48,589 nt of DNA from an uncultured Clostridia bacterium. Its GTDB lineage: Bacteria; Bacillota; Clostridia; Christensenellales; Borkfalkiaceae. The translations under genes were made by a program, and so were the position numbers. This document shows positions 1-7,871 of the stretch, in pieces; position 1 is the first letter of the stretch, and every line of letters starts with the position of its first letter. The notes below the pieces were generated by a model. That model saw only the letters and a list, made by a program, of their open reading frames with translations. It ran no database searches and was not told the origin of the DNA. The stretch is taken from assembly GCA_904374385.1 (NCBI GenBank), contig CAJFGA010000006.1, positions 1 to 48,589 of the forward strand, in the 5' to 3' direction.

Positions 1-1926
1 GAAAAGAAAAAGCTGATCCGCATCATCGTCGCATTGGCAATGTTTGCGGTCATCTTTGCCATCGATAAAATCGTGGGGCTCGGCGCGGTATTCGAAGGCC
101 GCGCGGCGTGGGTATTCCCCTTCTGCCTGTATCTCATCGTATATCTGCTCATCGGCTACGATGTCCTTTGGCGGGCGGCGCGCAACATTGCGCATGGGCA
201 GGTATTCGACGAAAATTTTCTGATGTGTCTCGCGACACTGGGCGCCTTTGCCCTCGCCATCTACCGCGGAGCGACGGGATTGGACATCGAGGACTTTGAC
301 GAGGCATGCGCCGTACTTCTCTTTTATCAAGTGGGCGAATTTTTCCAAGATTATGCGACGGGAAAATCGCGCAAATCCATCTCGTCCCTCATGGATATCC
401 GTCCCGACTATGCAAACGTGCTGCGCGGCGGCAAGGCGGAACGGGTCGACCCCAATGACGTCAAGGTCGGCGAGATCATCCTCATCAATCCCGGAGAAAA
501 AGTGCCGCTGGACGGCGTTGTCGCAGAAGGCGCATCCACTTTGGACACTAAGGCGCTGACGGGCGAATCACTCCCCGTGGAAGCGGGCATCGGGAGCGAG
601 ATCGTCAGCGGAAGCGTCAACATCACCTCGCAGCTTAAAGTAGAGGTACGCAGGGCGTTCTACGACTCGACTGTTTCCAAGATCCTCGAATTGGTGGAAA
701 ACGCCTCCGAACAAAAATCCAAGGCGGAAAACTTTATTACGAAATTTGCAAAATACTACACCCCCATCGTCGTCATCGTGGCGGCGCTACTGGCGGTCGT
801 GCCGGGATTGATCACGGCAAATTGGTCTACATGGATCTACCGCGCGCTCAGCTTTTTGGTCGTATCCTGCCCCTGCGCGCTGGTCATCTCCATCCCCCTC
901 TCCTTTTTTGCGGGCATCGGCGCGGCTTCCCGCTACGGCATTCTCATCAAGGGCTCCAATTATTTGGAAAAGTTCAACAAAGCGAATATGTTCGTGTTCG
1001 ACAAGACAGGCACACTGACCAAGGGCAACTTTGCGGTGACAGAGATCGTACCTGCGGAGAACGCCGAAGAAATTTTGCGGCTTGCAGCCATTGCCGAGCG
1101 GGATTCCAATCACCCCATCGCCAAATCCATCGCGGCGCGCTACAGCAGAGAGGTCGAGGACGGCTATACCCTCACCAATATTGCAGGCGAAGGCATCCTG
1201 GCGAAAAGAAATCAAGACGTGATCCTGTGCGGGAACGAAAAGCTGATGGCAGAAAACGGCATTGCTTTCACACGGCTCGATGGCGTAGGAACCGCCGTAT
1301 ACGTTGCGAAAAACGGGCAGTTTATCGGTTCCCTTCTCATTGCCGACGAGGTCAAGCCGGAAGCGAAAGAAGTCATCGGCGAACTCAACGGTATGGGATG
1401 CAAGACGGTCATGCTGACGGGCGACAACGAGGCGATTGCGAGGAACGTTTCCGCAGCACTCGGGCTGACGGAGCACAAATCTTCCCTTCTGCCGCAAGAC
1501 AAAGTGGCGGAAGTGGAAAAGATGCTGCGGAACAAAAAAAGCAAAGACGTGCTCTGTTTTACGGGCGACGGCATCAACGACGCCCCCGTGCTGATGCGCT
1601 CGGATATCGGCATCGCCATGGGCGGGCTGGGAAGCGACGCGGCGATCGAGGCTTCCGACATCGTATTGATGAAAGACGATTTGAGGGGCATTTCGCTCGC
1701 CAAGCGCATCGCTAAAAAGACGATGGCGATCGTCTTTGAAAACATCGTATTTTCCATCGTCGTGAAGGTCGCGATTTTGATTCTTTCGGCGGTCGGCCTG
1801 ACAAACATGTGGGTCGCCGTATTCGGCGACGTAGGCGTGGCGGTCATCGCTATTCTCAACGCGATGCGCGTCAATTCTCGTTATCTGCGCGAAAAGAAGA
1901 AATCGCCCGCACGCGCGTGTGCGTAA
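1..1926 (+). CDS. Heavy-metal-translocating P1B-type ATPase (5' end outside window)
   Basis: Membrane pump that uses ATP to move a soft or transition metal cation across the cytoplasmic membrane. The frame is open to base 1, so the true start lies upstream; numbering here is from the first ATG at 34. Visible motifs in order: actuator TGES (176-179), the ion-binding CPC in a membrane helix (C279/C281), phosphorylation motif DKTGTLT (D323), the P1B-specific HP dipeptide in SNHPIAKS, and hinge GDGINDAP (511-518). Helices precede and follow the catalytic core. No HMA metal-binding domain is seen in the part present. CPC fits ZntA/CadA/CopA-type pumps, and I cannot choose between Zn/Cd and Cu from sequence alone. 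It ends 212 bases before the next gene, which has its own promoter. Confidence 0.93.
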   Translation, partial: EKKKLIRIIVALAMFAVIFAIDKIVGLGAVFEGRAAWVFPFCLYLIVYLLIGYDVLWRAARNIAHGQVFDENFLMCLATLGAFALAIYRGATGLDIEDFDEACAVLLFYQVGEFFQDYATGKSRKSISSLMDIRPDYANVLRGGKAERVDPNDVKVGEIILINPGEKVPLDGVVAEGASTLDTKALTGESLPVEAGIGSEIVSGSVNITSQLKVEVRRAFYDSTVSKILELVENASEQKSKAENFITKFAKYYTPIVVIVAALLAVVPGLITANWSTWIYRALSFLVVSCPCALVISIPLSFFAGIGAASRYGILIKGSNYLEKFNKANMFVFDKTGTLTKGNFAVTEIVPAENAEEILRLAAIAERDSNHPIAKSIAARYSREVEDGYTLTNIAGEGILAKRNQDVILCGNEKLMAENGIAFTRLDGVGTAVYVAKNGQFIGSLLIADEVKPEAKEVIGELNGMGCKTVMLTGDNEAIARNVSAALGLTEHKSSLLPQDKVAEVEKMLRNKKSKDVLCFTGDGINDAPVLMRSDIGIAMGGLGSDAAIEASDIVLMKDDLRGISLAKRIAKKTMAIVFENIVFSIVVKVAILILSAVGLTNMWVAVFGDVGVAVIAILNAMRVNSRYLREKKKSPARACA

Positions 1927-2017
1927 ACCGAAGGGGCGGTTGCCGAACCGCAACCACTGCCTTGCTATCGCCCTGCCGCGGCCGCACAAAAATTTTTGCC
2001 ATGCCGTGCGCGAATAG

Positions 2018-2101
2018 CTGACTTTGCCCGCGATTTATGTTATAATAAAGGAGAAATCAGCGTATCGGATAAAACGCGCGACGGATGCGACGTGCGTTTT
2101 T
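2018..2101 (+). promoter_or_regulatory. Promoter and leader hairpin of the PurF-like gene
   Basis: CTGACT (2018-2023), a 17-base spacer and a perfect TATAAT (2041-2046) put the start near 2053. The leader then holds an inverted repeat at 2071-2101 (AAAACGC...GCGTTTT arms) followed by a T run, which resembles an intrinsic terminator placed before the gene. Attenuation is possible but unproven. Confidence 0.55.
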
Positions 2102-2138
2102 CCTTTGTGCAAGATAACATTACACGGAGGCAAAAGCA

Positions 2139-3542
2139 TTGAGCGGATTTTTCGGCGTGGCATCTAAAAAAGACTGCGTGTTCGACCTGTTTTTCGGCAC
2201 GGACTATCACTCTCACCTCGGCACACGGCGTGCGGGGTTGGCCGTATACGGCCCCGGCGGCTTTGACCGCGCGATCCACAATATTGAGAATTCACCCTTC
2301 CGCACAAAGTTTGAGCGTGACTTTGAGGAAATGAAGGGCAATATCGGCATCGGCTGCATATCGGACAGCGAGCCGCAGCCCCTGTTGGTGCGTTCGCATC
2401 TCGGAAATTTTGCGATCGCAACGGTCGGGCGCATCAACAATACGGATGAACTTGTAAAAAAAGCCTTTTCGGAGGGAAAGACGCACTTTTTGGAAATGAG
2501 CGGCGGGAGCATCAATGCGACGGAATTGGTCGCCTCCCTCATCGACTGCGGCAGCACCATCCCCGAAGGCATTCAATACGCGCAGAACGCGATCGACGGG
2601 TCGATGTCTATCCTCATTTTAACTTCGGAAGGGATCTATGCCGCGCGCGACAAGATGGGCAGAACGCCCGTCGTTTTGGGCAAAAAAACGGGATCTTACT
2701 GCGTCACGTTCGAATCGTTCGCCTATCTCAATCTCGGATATGAATACGAAAAAGAACTGGGGCCTGGCGAGATCGATTTTATCACCGCAGACGGTATCCA
2801 AATCATTGCACCGCCGGGAAAAGAGTTGAAGATCTGCACCTTCCTGTGGGTGTATTACGGCAATCCCGCTTCCGCTTATGAAGGGCTGAACGTAGAAGAG
2901 ATGCGCTATCGCTGCGGAGATGCGCTGGCGCGGCGGGATAATACCGTTGCCGACAGCGTGGCGGGGCTTCCCGATTCCGGTACGGCGCACGCCGTGGGCT
3001 ATGCAAACCGTTCGGGAATGCCGCTCACGCGCCCCTTTATCAAATATACGGCGACGTGGCCGCGCTCCTTTATGCCGCAAAACCAAAAAAAGCGCGATCT
3101 GATCGCGCACATGAAGCTGATCCCCATCGATTCCCTGATACGGGGCAAGCGTTTGGTACTCATCGACGATTCTCTTGTACGGGGCACACAGATGCGCGGC
3201 ACGGCAGACTTTCTGTATAAGAGCGGCGCGAAGGAACTGCACATCCGCCTCGCCTGCCCGCCCCTCTTATATGGATGCCCCTACCTGAATTTTTCGCGAT
3301 CCAATTCCTCGCTCGAGCTGATCGCGCGGCGCAAAATCGCGGAAATGGAAGGGAGCGATGCGGAAGAGAAGGTCGCCCCCTATACCGATCCCGATTCTCT
3401 GCAGTATGCGGCGATGGTCGACGGCATCTGCAAAGAACTGCAGTTCACCTCGCTCAAGTATCACCGCTTAGACGATATGATCGAGAGCACGGGCATGCCT
3501 GCATGCAAATTCTGCACTTACTGCTGGAACGGAAAAAAATAA
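2139..3542 (+). CDS. PurF-like amidophosphoribosyltransferase paralogue lacking the catalytic Cys
   Basis: A 467-residue protein with the layout of glutamine PRPP amidotransferase: an N-terminal Ntn glutaminase-type domain (about 1-230) and a C-terminal phosphoribosyltransferase domain (about 250-467) with the PRPP loop VLIDDSLVRGTQ near residue 345. The start is TTG at 2139, set by ACGGAGG eight bases upstream. Authentic PurF begins Met-Cys-Gly; here the second residue is Ser (SGFFGVAS), so normal glutamine hydrolysis is not expected. The usual HRGQ region reads HLGTRRAG. The C-terminus carries a CxxC-x2-C group (CKFCTYC) that could bind metal. It stands alone, not in a pur operon. I infer a diverged paralogue rather than the housekeeping enzyme; its reaction is unknown. 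Confidence 0.8.
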   Translation: MSGFFGVASKKDCVFDLFFGTDYHSHLGTRRAGLAVYGPGGFDRAIHNIENSPFRTKFERDFEEMKGNIGIGCISDSEPQPLLVRSHLGNFAIATVGRINNTDELVKKAFSEGKTHFLEMSGGSINATELVASLIDCGSTIPEGIQYAQNAIDGSMSILILTSEGIYAARDKMGRTPVVLGKKTGSYCVTFESFAYLNLGYEYEKELGPGEIDFITADGIQIIAPPGKELKICTFLWVYYGNPASAYEGLNVEEMRYRCGDALARRDNTVADSVAGLPDSGTAHAVGYANRSGMPLTRPFIKYTATWPRSFMPQNQKKRDLIAHMKLIPIDSLIRGKRLVLIDDSLVRGTQMRGTADFLYKSGAKELHIRLACPPLLYGCPYLNFSRSNSSLELIARRKIAEMEGSDAEEKVAPYTDPDSLQYAAMVDGICKELQFTSLKYHRLDDMIESTGMPACKFCTYCWNGKK

Positions 3543-3554
3543 TATGCACAGAAA

Positions 3555-3625
3555 AGGCGCGCCGAAACGGCGCGCCTCGCGATATCGTTCGGCGCCTCCG
3601 GAAACAAAATTTGTTCCGGAGGCGC
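3555..3625. terminator. Two hairpins between convergent genes
   Basis: A 10-bp perfect stem with an AAA loop (3555-3577) is followed by a second long inverted repeat (11-bp arms 3592-3602 and 3615-3625, inner sequence also nearly palindromic). They lie between the PurF-like gene and the convergent DtxR-type gene. U-tracts are poor, so a bidirectional terminator role is likely from position but not certain. Confidence 0.55.
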
Positions 3626-3629
3626 TCTG

Positions 3630-4001
3630 CTATTCTTCCACGAACTTTCTGAAAATTTCCATCATCTCTTCGGAAACGACGTGCTCGATGCGGCAGGCAT
3701 TTTCCTCGGCGAGTCTCTGTTCGGCACCCAGCTTCATGAGCGCAGCCGTCAGTACGCGGTGCCTCCCGTATACGTTTTCTGCCCTTTTTCTTCCCTCTTC
3801 GGTAAAGGTAATGGCGCCCGTTTCTCCGTCGATGAGGATGTAGCCCTTTTTCTTTAAGAGGTTGACCCCGCGCGACACGCTCGACTTGACATAACCGAGC
3901 TCTTCCGCCACGTCGACAGAGCGCACCCCCGCCTTGCGCTGCTGCAGGCGCAAGATCGTTTCCAAATACATCTCCTCCGATTCGCGGATCCATTTGCGCA
4001 T
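3630..4001 (-). CDS. DtxR/MntR-family metal-dependent repressor
   Basis: A 123-residue regulator with an N-terminal winged helix-turn-helix (about 8-70) and a helical dimerisation and metal-binding segment, but no C-terminal SH3-like domain; MntR is about 140 residues and DtxR about 226. Likely metal ligands follow the DtxR pattern: Met in EEMYLETI (Asp in Bacillus MntR), His in GRHRVLT and the C-x-x-E-H cluster in ACRIEHVVSEE. That favours Fe(II)-type sensing over the Mn set of MntR, by analogy only. The ATG at 4001 has AGAGAGG upstream. It is transcribed alone from a consensus promoter. Its targets are not visible; the metal ATPase gene nearby is on the other strand with no obvious shared operator. 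Confidence 0.9.
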   Translation of the reverse strand: MRKWIRESEEMYLETILRLQQRKAGVRSVDVAEELGYVKSSVSRGVNLLKKKGYILIDGETGAITFTEEGRKRAENVYGRHRVLTAALMKLGAEQRLAEENACRIEHVVSEEMMEIFRKFVEE

Positions 4002-4032
4002 ACGGGATTACCTCTCTGCTGTTTATAAAAAA

Positions 4033-4061
4033 AGTATACCCGAACGGAGTGATTTTGTCAA
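4033..4061 (-). promoter_or_regulatory. Promoter of the DtxR-type gene
   Basis: On the minus strand: TTGACA (4061-4056), a 17-base spacer and TATACT (4038-4033), about 32 bases before the start codon. Confidence 0.75.
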
Positions 4062-4080
4062 CAGTATTTCAAAAAATGCC

Positions 4081-4932
4081 TCAATCGTGCAGCTTTAAAC
4101 CGTGCAGCATCTTGACAAATTCAGGGGAAAAGTGATCGACAATCTCGCTGCGTCCCCTATCGAGCGGCGCAATTTTTTTCATATCCTCGTCCGTAAGGGA
4201 AAAATCGAAGACGTCGAGATTTTGCCGCATGCGCTCCTGATGCACGCTCTTGGGGATGACGCACGCGCCGCGCTGCAAGCTCCAGCGCAGGGAGACCTGC
4301 GCCGCGCTCTTGCCGTACTTTTTGCCGATCTCCGTCAGGACGGGATGGGTGAAGATGCCGAACTTTCCCTCCGCAAAAGAGCCCCACGCCTGCGGCAATA
4401 CGCCGAATTCGCGCATCGTATCGAGATTTTTTTGCTGCTGGAAGAAGGGATGGATCTCGACCTGGTTGAGCATGGGCGGGATCTCGACGGAAAGGCACAG
4501 ATCGGCAATGACATGCGGATAACAGTTCGCCATGCCGATGGCGCGCAGTTTGCCCGCGCGATACGCCTCTTCCAATGCGCGCCAGCCGCCGTAATAGTCG
4601 TTCATCGGCTGATGCAGGAGCATCAAATCGAGATAATCGAACCCCAATTCCGCCAAAGAGCGGTCTATCGCCTTTTTCGTGCTTTCATAACCGATATCCT
4701 GCACCCAGATTTTGCTGATGACGAATACCTCTTCCCTCTTCAAACCGCTCTCGCGGATCGCGTCGCCCACGGCGCGCTCGTTCATATATGCCGCAGCCGT
4801 GTCGATCATGCGGTAGCCGACTTCAAGCGCCTCCGATACCGCCCTTTTTGCGGCCGCGTATTTGGGGATCTGGAATGTTCCGAATCCGATCTGAGGGATC
4901 TTTACTCCGTTATTTAAGGTAAAATATTCCAT
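4081..4932 (-). CDS. Aldo/keto reductase (second of a pair)
   Basis: NAD(P)H-dependent carbonyl reductase of the cytosolic (beta/alpha)8 AKR superfamily, 283 residues, typical length. The catalytic tetrad is intact: D44, Y49 (DTAAAY), K74 (ISKIW) and H107 (LLHQP). I place the start at 4932 (MEYFTLNNG) because GAGGTG lies seven bases upstream; a longer reading would begin inside the end of the preceding gene. It is the last gene of a tetR-AKR-AKR operon, ten bases after its paralogue. The substrate is unknown; sequences of this type resemble YtbE/YvgN-like methylglyoxal or general aldehyde reductases. Confidence 0.93.
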   Translation of the reverse strand: MEYFTLNNGVKIPQIGFGTFQIPKYAAAKRAVSEALEVGYRMIDTAAAYMNERAVGDAIRESGLKREEVFVISKIWVQDIGYESTKKAIDRSLAELGFDYLDLMLLHQPMNDYYGGWRALEEAYRAGKLRAIGMANCYPHVIADLCLSVEIPPMLNQVEIHPFFQQQKNLDTMREFGVLPQAWGSFAEGKFGIFTHPVLTEIGKKYGKSAAQVSLRWSLQRGACVIPKSVHQERMRQNLDVFDFSLTDEDMKKIAPLDRGRSEIVDHFSPEFVKMLHGLKLHD

Positions 4933-4942
4933 TGTTTGCACC

Positions 4943-5797
4943 TCAGTCATGTACTTTATAATTTTTTAAGAGCATCTCTCCGACGCCGGGCGCATCGGGG
5001 TCATGCCTGCCCCTGCCCGTATCGAGCGCATACAGCCGCTGCATTTCCGCATCCGTCAATGAAAAATCAAAGATATCCAAATTGCTCGCGATGCGCGCAG
5101 GCTTCGTCGATTTGGGAAGCACGACGATGCCGTCCTGCACCTCAAACCGCAAAATGATCTGCCCCGCGTCTTTGCCGTACTTTTGCGCCAACTCTGTAAT
5201 GGCAGGGTCGGAAAGCAGCTTTGTATTGCCCTGCCCCAAAGGGCCCCAAGCTTCGAGCTTGACGTTCTTTTCATCCGTCAGCTTGCGCAGTTCTCTCTGC
5301 TGAAAGTAGGGATTGCATTCGACTTGGTTGACGGCCGGCATGGTTTCAAACTGCGGGATCCAGCGGTTCCAGATCTTGGGCGTCATGTTGCTTACGCCGA
5401 TGGAGCGGATCTTGCCCTCCCGTTTGGCATCCTCGAGCGCCTTCCACGCGCCCGCAACGTCCCCGTAAGGCTGATGCAGCAAGTATAAATCGATGTAGTC
5501 GACGCCGAGATTTTTAAGAGAAGTTTCCAATCCCCTCTTTGCGGCCTCATATCCGTAATCTTGCAGCCAAAGTTTGCTGGTAATGAACACCTCTTCCCGC
5601 GGGATCCCGCTGTCTTTGACCGCTTTGCCCACTTCCGCTTCATTAAAATACGCCGCGGCCGTATCGATATGGCGGTAACCCGCTTTGAGCGCTTCGGACA
5701 CGGCGCGGTAGGTCGAGCCGTCATTCGGGATCAGAAACACGCCGAAGCCGACCGCAGGGATATAGTTGCCGTCATTGAGCATAAATTTTTCCATCAT
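4943..5797 (-). CDS. Aldo/keto reductase (first of a pair)
   Basis: 284-residue AKR-fold oxidoreductase with tetrad D45, Y50, K75 and H108 (DTAAAYFNE, TSKLW, LLHQP). The start at 5797 (MMEKFML) is chosen because AAGGAGG ends five bases before it. It sits 13 bases after the tetR stop and just before a clearly related second AKR gene, so the pair probably arose by duplication. Expression should follow the TetR regulator of the same operon, which suggests a role in handling a reactive carbonyl or xenobiotic that is also the inducer (inference). Confidence 0.93.
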   Translation of the reverse strand: MMEKFMLNDGNYIPAVGFGVFLIPNDGSTYRAVSEALKAGYRHIDTAAAYFNEAEVGKAVKDSGIPREEVFITSKLWLQDYGYEAAKRGLETSLKNLGVDYIDLYLLHQPYGDVAGAWKALEDAKREGKIRSIGVSNMTPKIWNRWIPQFETMPAVNQVECNPYFQQRELRKLTDEKNVKLEAWGPLGQGNTKLLSDPAITELAQKYGKDAGQIILRFEVQDGIVVLPKSTKPARIASNLDIFDFSLTDAEMQRLYALDTGRGRHDPDAPGVGEMLLKNYKVHD

Positions 5798-5810
5798 AAA
5801 TACCTCCTTG

Positions 5811-6410
5811 TTATACAACGTTATAATTTTGTATCAGCTGCGCAAGTTGATCACGGCAAAAGGCCGCCGTGCGCTCGCGCAGGCTGTATTTTCCGCCGCT
5901 CATGCACCAACAGAGCATTTGTCCATATGCGAGATCGACCAACACTTTCGCCAATGCAGGCAGATCGGCATCCCGCCGCATTTGGCCGTTCTCCGCCAAG
6001 AACGTGAGAAGGTCTGCCATATCCCGCAGATCGTTTTGCAGCTTTTGATCGCCGCCGTTTTCACAAAGGACGGGGTCGACGACGTTTTTTACCCACTCCT
6101 GCGCGAGTTTTACGCCGCTCTTTTCGATACAATCGGAAAAATGAACCATATAATTGGCCAATTTTTCCGCCGCGCCGCCGGGCGCTCTTTTCGCATTTTC
6201 GAGGATCTCGCCGAACATCCCGGCGCTCAAGGCAAATACAATATCCTCTTTTCTTTTAAAATAGGTGTAAAACGTCCCCTTCGCAACGCCGCACGCTTCT
6301 GTGATCTCATCGACGGAGGTGCCCGCAAGCCCTTTCTCCTCGATCAATTTTTTAGCCGCTTCCAATAATTTGTTCTTTGTTGCAAGTGCGGCACGCTGTC
6401 TGTTCGTCAT
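5811..6410 (-). CDS. TetR-family transcriptional repressor
   Basis: A 199-residue TetR/AcrR regulator. The N-terminal helix-turn-helix reads TSVDEITEACGVAKGTFYTY (about 29-48); the rest is an all-helical ligand and dimerisation domain with no recognisable specificity. It is the first gene of the operon with two aldo/keto reductases. Its promoter is fully overlapped by a pair of dyad operators (6449-6489), so autorepression and control of both reductases is the simple reading. ATG at 6410 with GGGGAAAA upstream. Confidence 0.93.
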   Translation of the reverse strand: MTNRQRAALATKNKLLEAAKKLIEEKGLAGTSVDEITEACGVAKGTFYTYFKRKEDIVFALSAGMFGEILENAKRAPGGAAEKLANYMVHFSDCIEKSGVKLAQEWVKNVVDPVLCENGGDQKLQNDLRDMADLLTFLAENGQMRRDADLPALAKVLVDLAYGQMLCWCMSGGKYSLRERTAAFCRDQLAQLIQNYNVV

Positions 6411-6440
6411 TTATTTTCCCCTTTTTTGATTTTCATGATC

Positions 6441-6489
6441 ATTATAGCAAAACACTGACTAAAAGTCAACGACTTTTAGTCAGTGTTTT
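6441..6489 (-). promoter_or_regulatory. tetR operon promoter inside tandem dyad operators
   Basis: A perfect 19-bp inverted repeat with a 3-base centre spans 6449-6489. Each arm contains its own small dyad GACT-N3-AGTC, giving two adjacent operator units. On the minus strand TTGACT (6469-6464), a 17-base spacer and TATAAT (6446-6441) form a consensus promoter whose -35 and spacer are covered by the repeat. The repeat may also serve as terminator of the gene ending at 6505. Confidence 0.8.
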
Positions 6490-6504
6490 GAAATTTTTTA
6501 AAGT

Positions 6505-7143
6505 TTACTTTCCGATAACCGAGAAACGCTTTTGAATATTGTTTTCATTTTCGATCTCGTCGATCATGGCGATGGCATAGTCGGCATAACTGATGCGGCT
6601 TTCGCCCCTATCGTTGACGAAGTATTCTTCGCCGCCCAAGAGGTATTCGCCCGTGCGTTCGCCGTCCGCCACGAAATCGCCCGCGGGGGAAAGATAAGTC
6701 CACTGCACGTCGCTGCGGGCCCGAAGTTCTGCAAGCGCCTCGCCCATGTTTGTCGCCAAAGGCTTGAACGCATCGGGAAAACTCTCTAAATCCTTAACTT
6801 GCACGGTGTGTTCGGGGTTTACATACAAGCTACCCGCGCCGCCCACGACGAGCAGGCGCACCTTCGTGCCGCTCAAAATATCGCACAGATGCTTCAGAGA
6901 AGTCCTGTGCAAGGGCAGTGTTTCGGGCGTCCATGCGCCGAAGGCATCGATGACGGCGTCAAATCCCTCCAAGTCCACGCGCGTCAGATCGAACAAATCT
7001 TTGACGACTGTCTTTGCTTTCGGATTGGCGACCTTATCTTCGCCGCGCACAAAACCGGTCACGTCATAGCCGCGCGAAACCGCCTCGTTGACCAGGTACG
7101 TTCCCTGCCTTCCCGCTGCACATACAATAGCTACCTTTTTCAT
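6505..7143 (-). CDS. NAD(P)-binding NmrA-like oxidoreductase or sensor
   Basis: 212-residue Rossmann-fold protein of the atypical short-chain dehydrogenase (NmrA/YwnB-like) group. The dinucleotide-binding glycine motif is VCAAGRQGTYLV near the N-terminus, followed by a typical VRGEDK turn. The classical YxxxK catalytic pair is not evident, so it may be a reductase of quinones or flavins or a redox sensor. Start 7143 (MKKVAIV) has GGAGGG upstream; the longer frame has no ribosome site. It is monocistronic, from a promoter bracketed by two 23-bp operators, so it is tightly controlled by a regulator not in this window. Confidence 0.85.
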   Translation of the reverse strand: MKKVAIVCAAGRQGTYLVNEAVSRGYDVTGFVRGEDKVANPKAKTVVKDLFDLTRVDLEGFDAVIDAFGAWTPETLPLHRTSLKHLCDILSGTKVRLLVVGGAGSLYVNPEHTVQVKDLESFPDAFKPLATNMGEALAELRARSDVQWTYLSPAGDFVADGERTGEYLLGGEEYFVNDRGESRISYADYAIAMIDEIENENNIQKRFSVIGK

Positions 7144-7173
7144 GATAAAAACCCTCCAAAAAATTTTTGATTT

Positions 7174-7238
7174 GTTGTAATCTTTTTGATTACAACTATA
7201 GTATAGCATGCCTTTGTTGTAATGTCAAGTATTACAAC
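7174..7238 (-). promoter_or_regulatory. Promoter flanked by two 23-bp inverted repeats
   Basis: Minus-strand promoter TTGACA (7228-7223), 17 bases, TATACT (7205-7200). Operator 1 (7174-7196) is GTTGTAATC-N5-GATTACAAC just downstream; operator 2 (7216-7238) is GTTGTAAT-N7-ATTACAAC over the -35. The shared half-site GTTGTAAT and a 42-bp centre spacing suggest a dimeric repressor (HxlR or MarR type) bound twice. Confidence 0.75.
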
Positions 7239-7273
7239 TAAAATTTTTTAATTTTTTTTCGGAATTTTTCAGC

Positions 7274-7304
7274 AAAAAACCGCCCTCGCCATGAGAACGG
7301 TTTT
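7274..7304 (-). terminator. Terminator of the Nudix gene
   Basis: On the minus strand AAAACCG pairs with CGGTTTT, extended inward by five more pairs (two G-U), with a five-base loop and a run of six T at the end. It lies 45 bases beyond the stop codon. Confidence 0.7.
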
Positions 7305-7348
7305 CTATCATTATTTTTATCAATTTAAAGACCGAGACGACACGACGG

Positions 7349-7747
7349 TCACTTGCCTTGCATCTCTTTCAGCTTTTCCACGACGGGCGCATCGGCGGGT
7401 GCCCATGCCTGCGCATCCAATGCGGACAGAGGCATCCATACGAGCGCCTCGTGTTCCTTGCTGCGGTATCCGCTCAGCAAGCGGCACAAATATACGGAAA
7501 GTTCGATGGAAAAATCCGGATAAACGTGTTCCGTACGCAGTAAATACCCCGTCACTTCGATCTCGGCGCCCAATTCCTCGCGCACTTCGCGCACGACCGC
7601 TTCCTCTTCGCTCTCCCCTTCTTCCACCTTACCTCCCACAAATTCATATTTGTGGGCGACATATTCATAGCGGCTTTCGCCGCGCTTGGCGGCAAGCACC
7701 CTGTCACCCTCTATAATGGCCGCCCCGACGACGTGCAGTTTTTTCAT
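7349..7747 (-). CDS. Nudix hydrolase (MutT-like)
   Basis: 132-residue Nudix hydrolase that cleaves a nucleoside diphosphate linked to another group. The Nudix box is complete (G-x5-E-x7-REVREELGA, about 37-59). The N-terminus KKLHVVGAAIIEGDRVLAAK is like 8-oxo-dGTP and CTP pyrophosphohydrolases of the MutT/NudG type, which fits a nucleotide-pool cleaning role, but specificity cannot be fixed. The start at 7747 (MKKLHV) has GGGAGAAG upstream. Single gene with its own promoter and terminator, divergent from araC. Confidence 0.9.
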   Translation of the reverse strand: MKKLHVVGAAIIEGDRVLAAKRGESRYEYVAHKYEFVGGKVEEGESEEEAVVREVREELGAEIEVTGYLLRTEHVYPDFSIELSVYLCRLLSGYRSKEHEALVWMPLSALDAQAWAPADAPVVEKLKEMQGK

Positions 7748-7771
7748 TGTTTCTTCTCCCGTTTTCTGATC

Positions 7772-7800
7772 ATTATAACACATATCGGCGCGCAAGGCAA
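7772..7800 (-). promoter_or_regulatory. Promoter of the Nudix gene
   Basis: TTGCCT (7800-7795), a 17-base spacer and TATAAT (7777-7772) on the minus strand. Confidence 0.65.
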
Positions 7801-7816
7801 TTTTTTGTTCGACTTT

Positions 7817-7865
7817 AAAAATTAACTATAATTAACTTTATTTTTTGAAAGCTTTGCGCTATAAT
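7817..7865 (+). promoter_or_regulatory. araC promoter region with direct repeats
   Basis: Two direct repeats of ATTAACT start at 7821 and 7831, one helical turn apart, followed by TATAAT at 7860-7865 without a good -35. The ten-base string AAAAATTAAC (7817-7826) recurs at 8900-8909 before the ABC operon, so it may be the AraC-type binding site. The -10 predicts initiation at or within a base or two of the ATG at 7872. Confidence 0.45.
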
Positions 7866-7871
7866 GAAAGT

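Noticed and set aside
787..1989. Minus-strand open frame of 400 codons opposite the metal ATPase
   Set aside because: Antisense shadow of a strongly conserved P-type ATPase; no start signal.
7845..7871. Upstream TTG as start of the AraC gene
   Set aside because: It would place the start codon ahead of the TATAAT box and has no ribosome site; ATG at 7872 is better.
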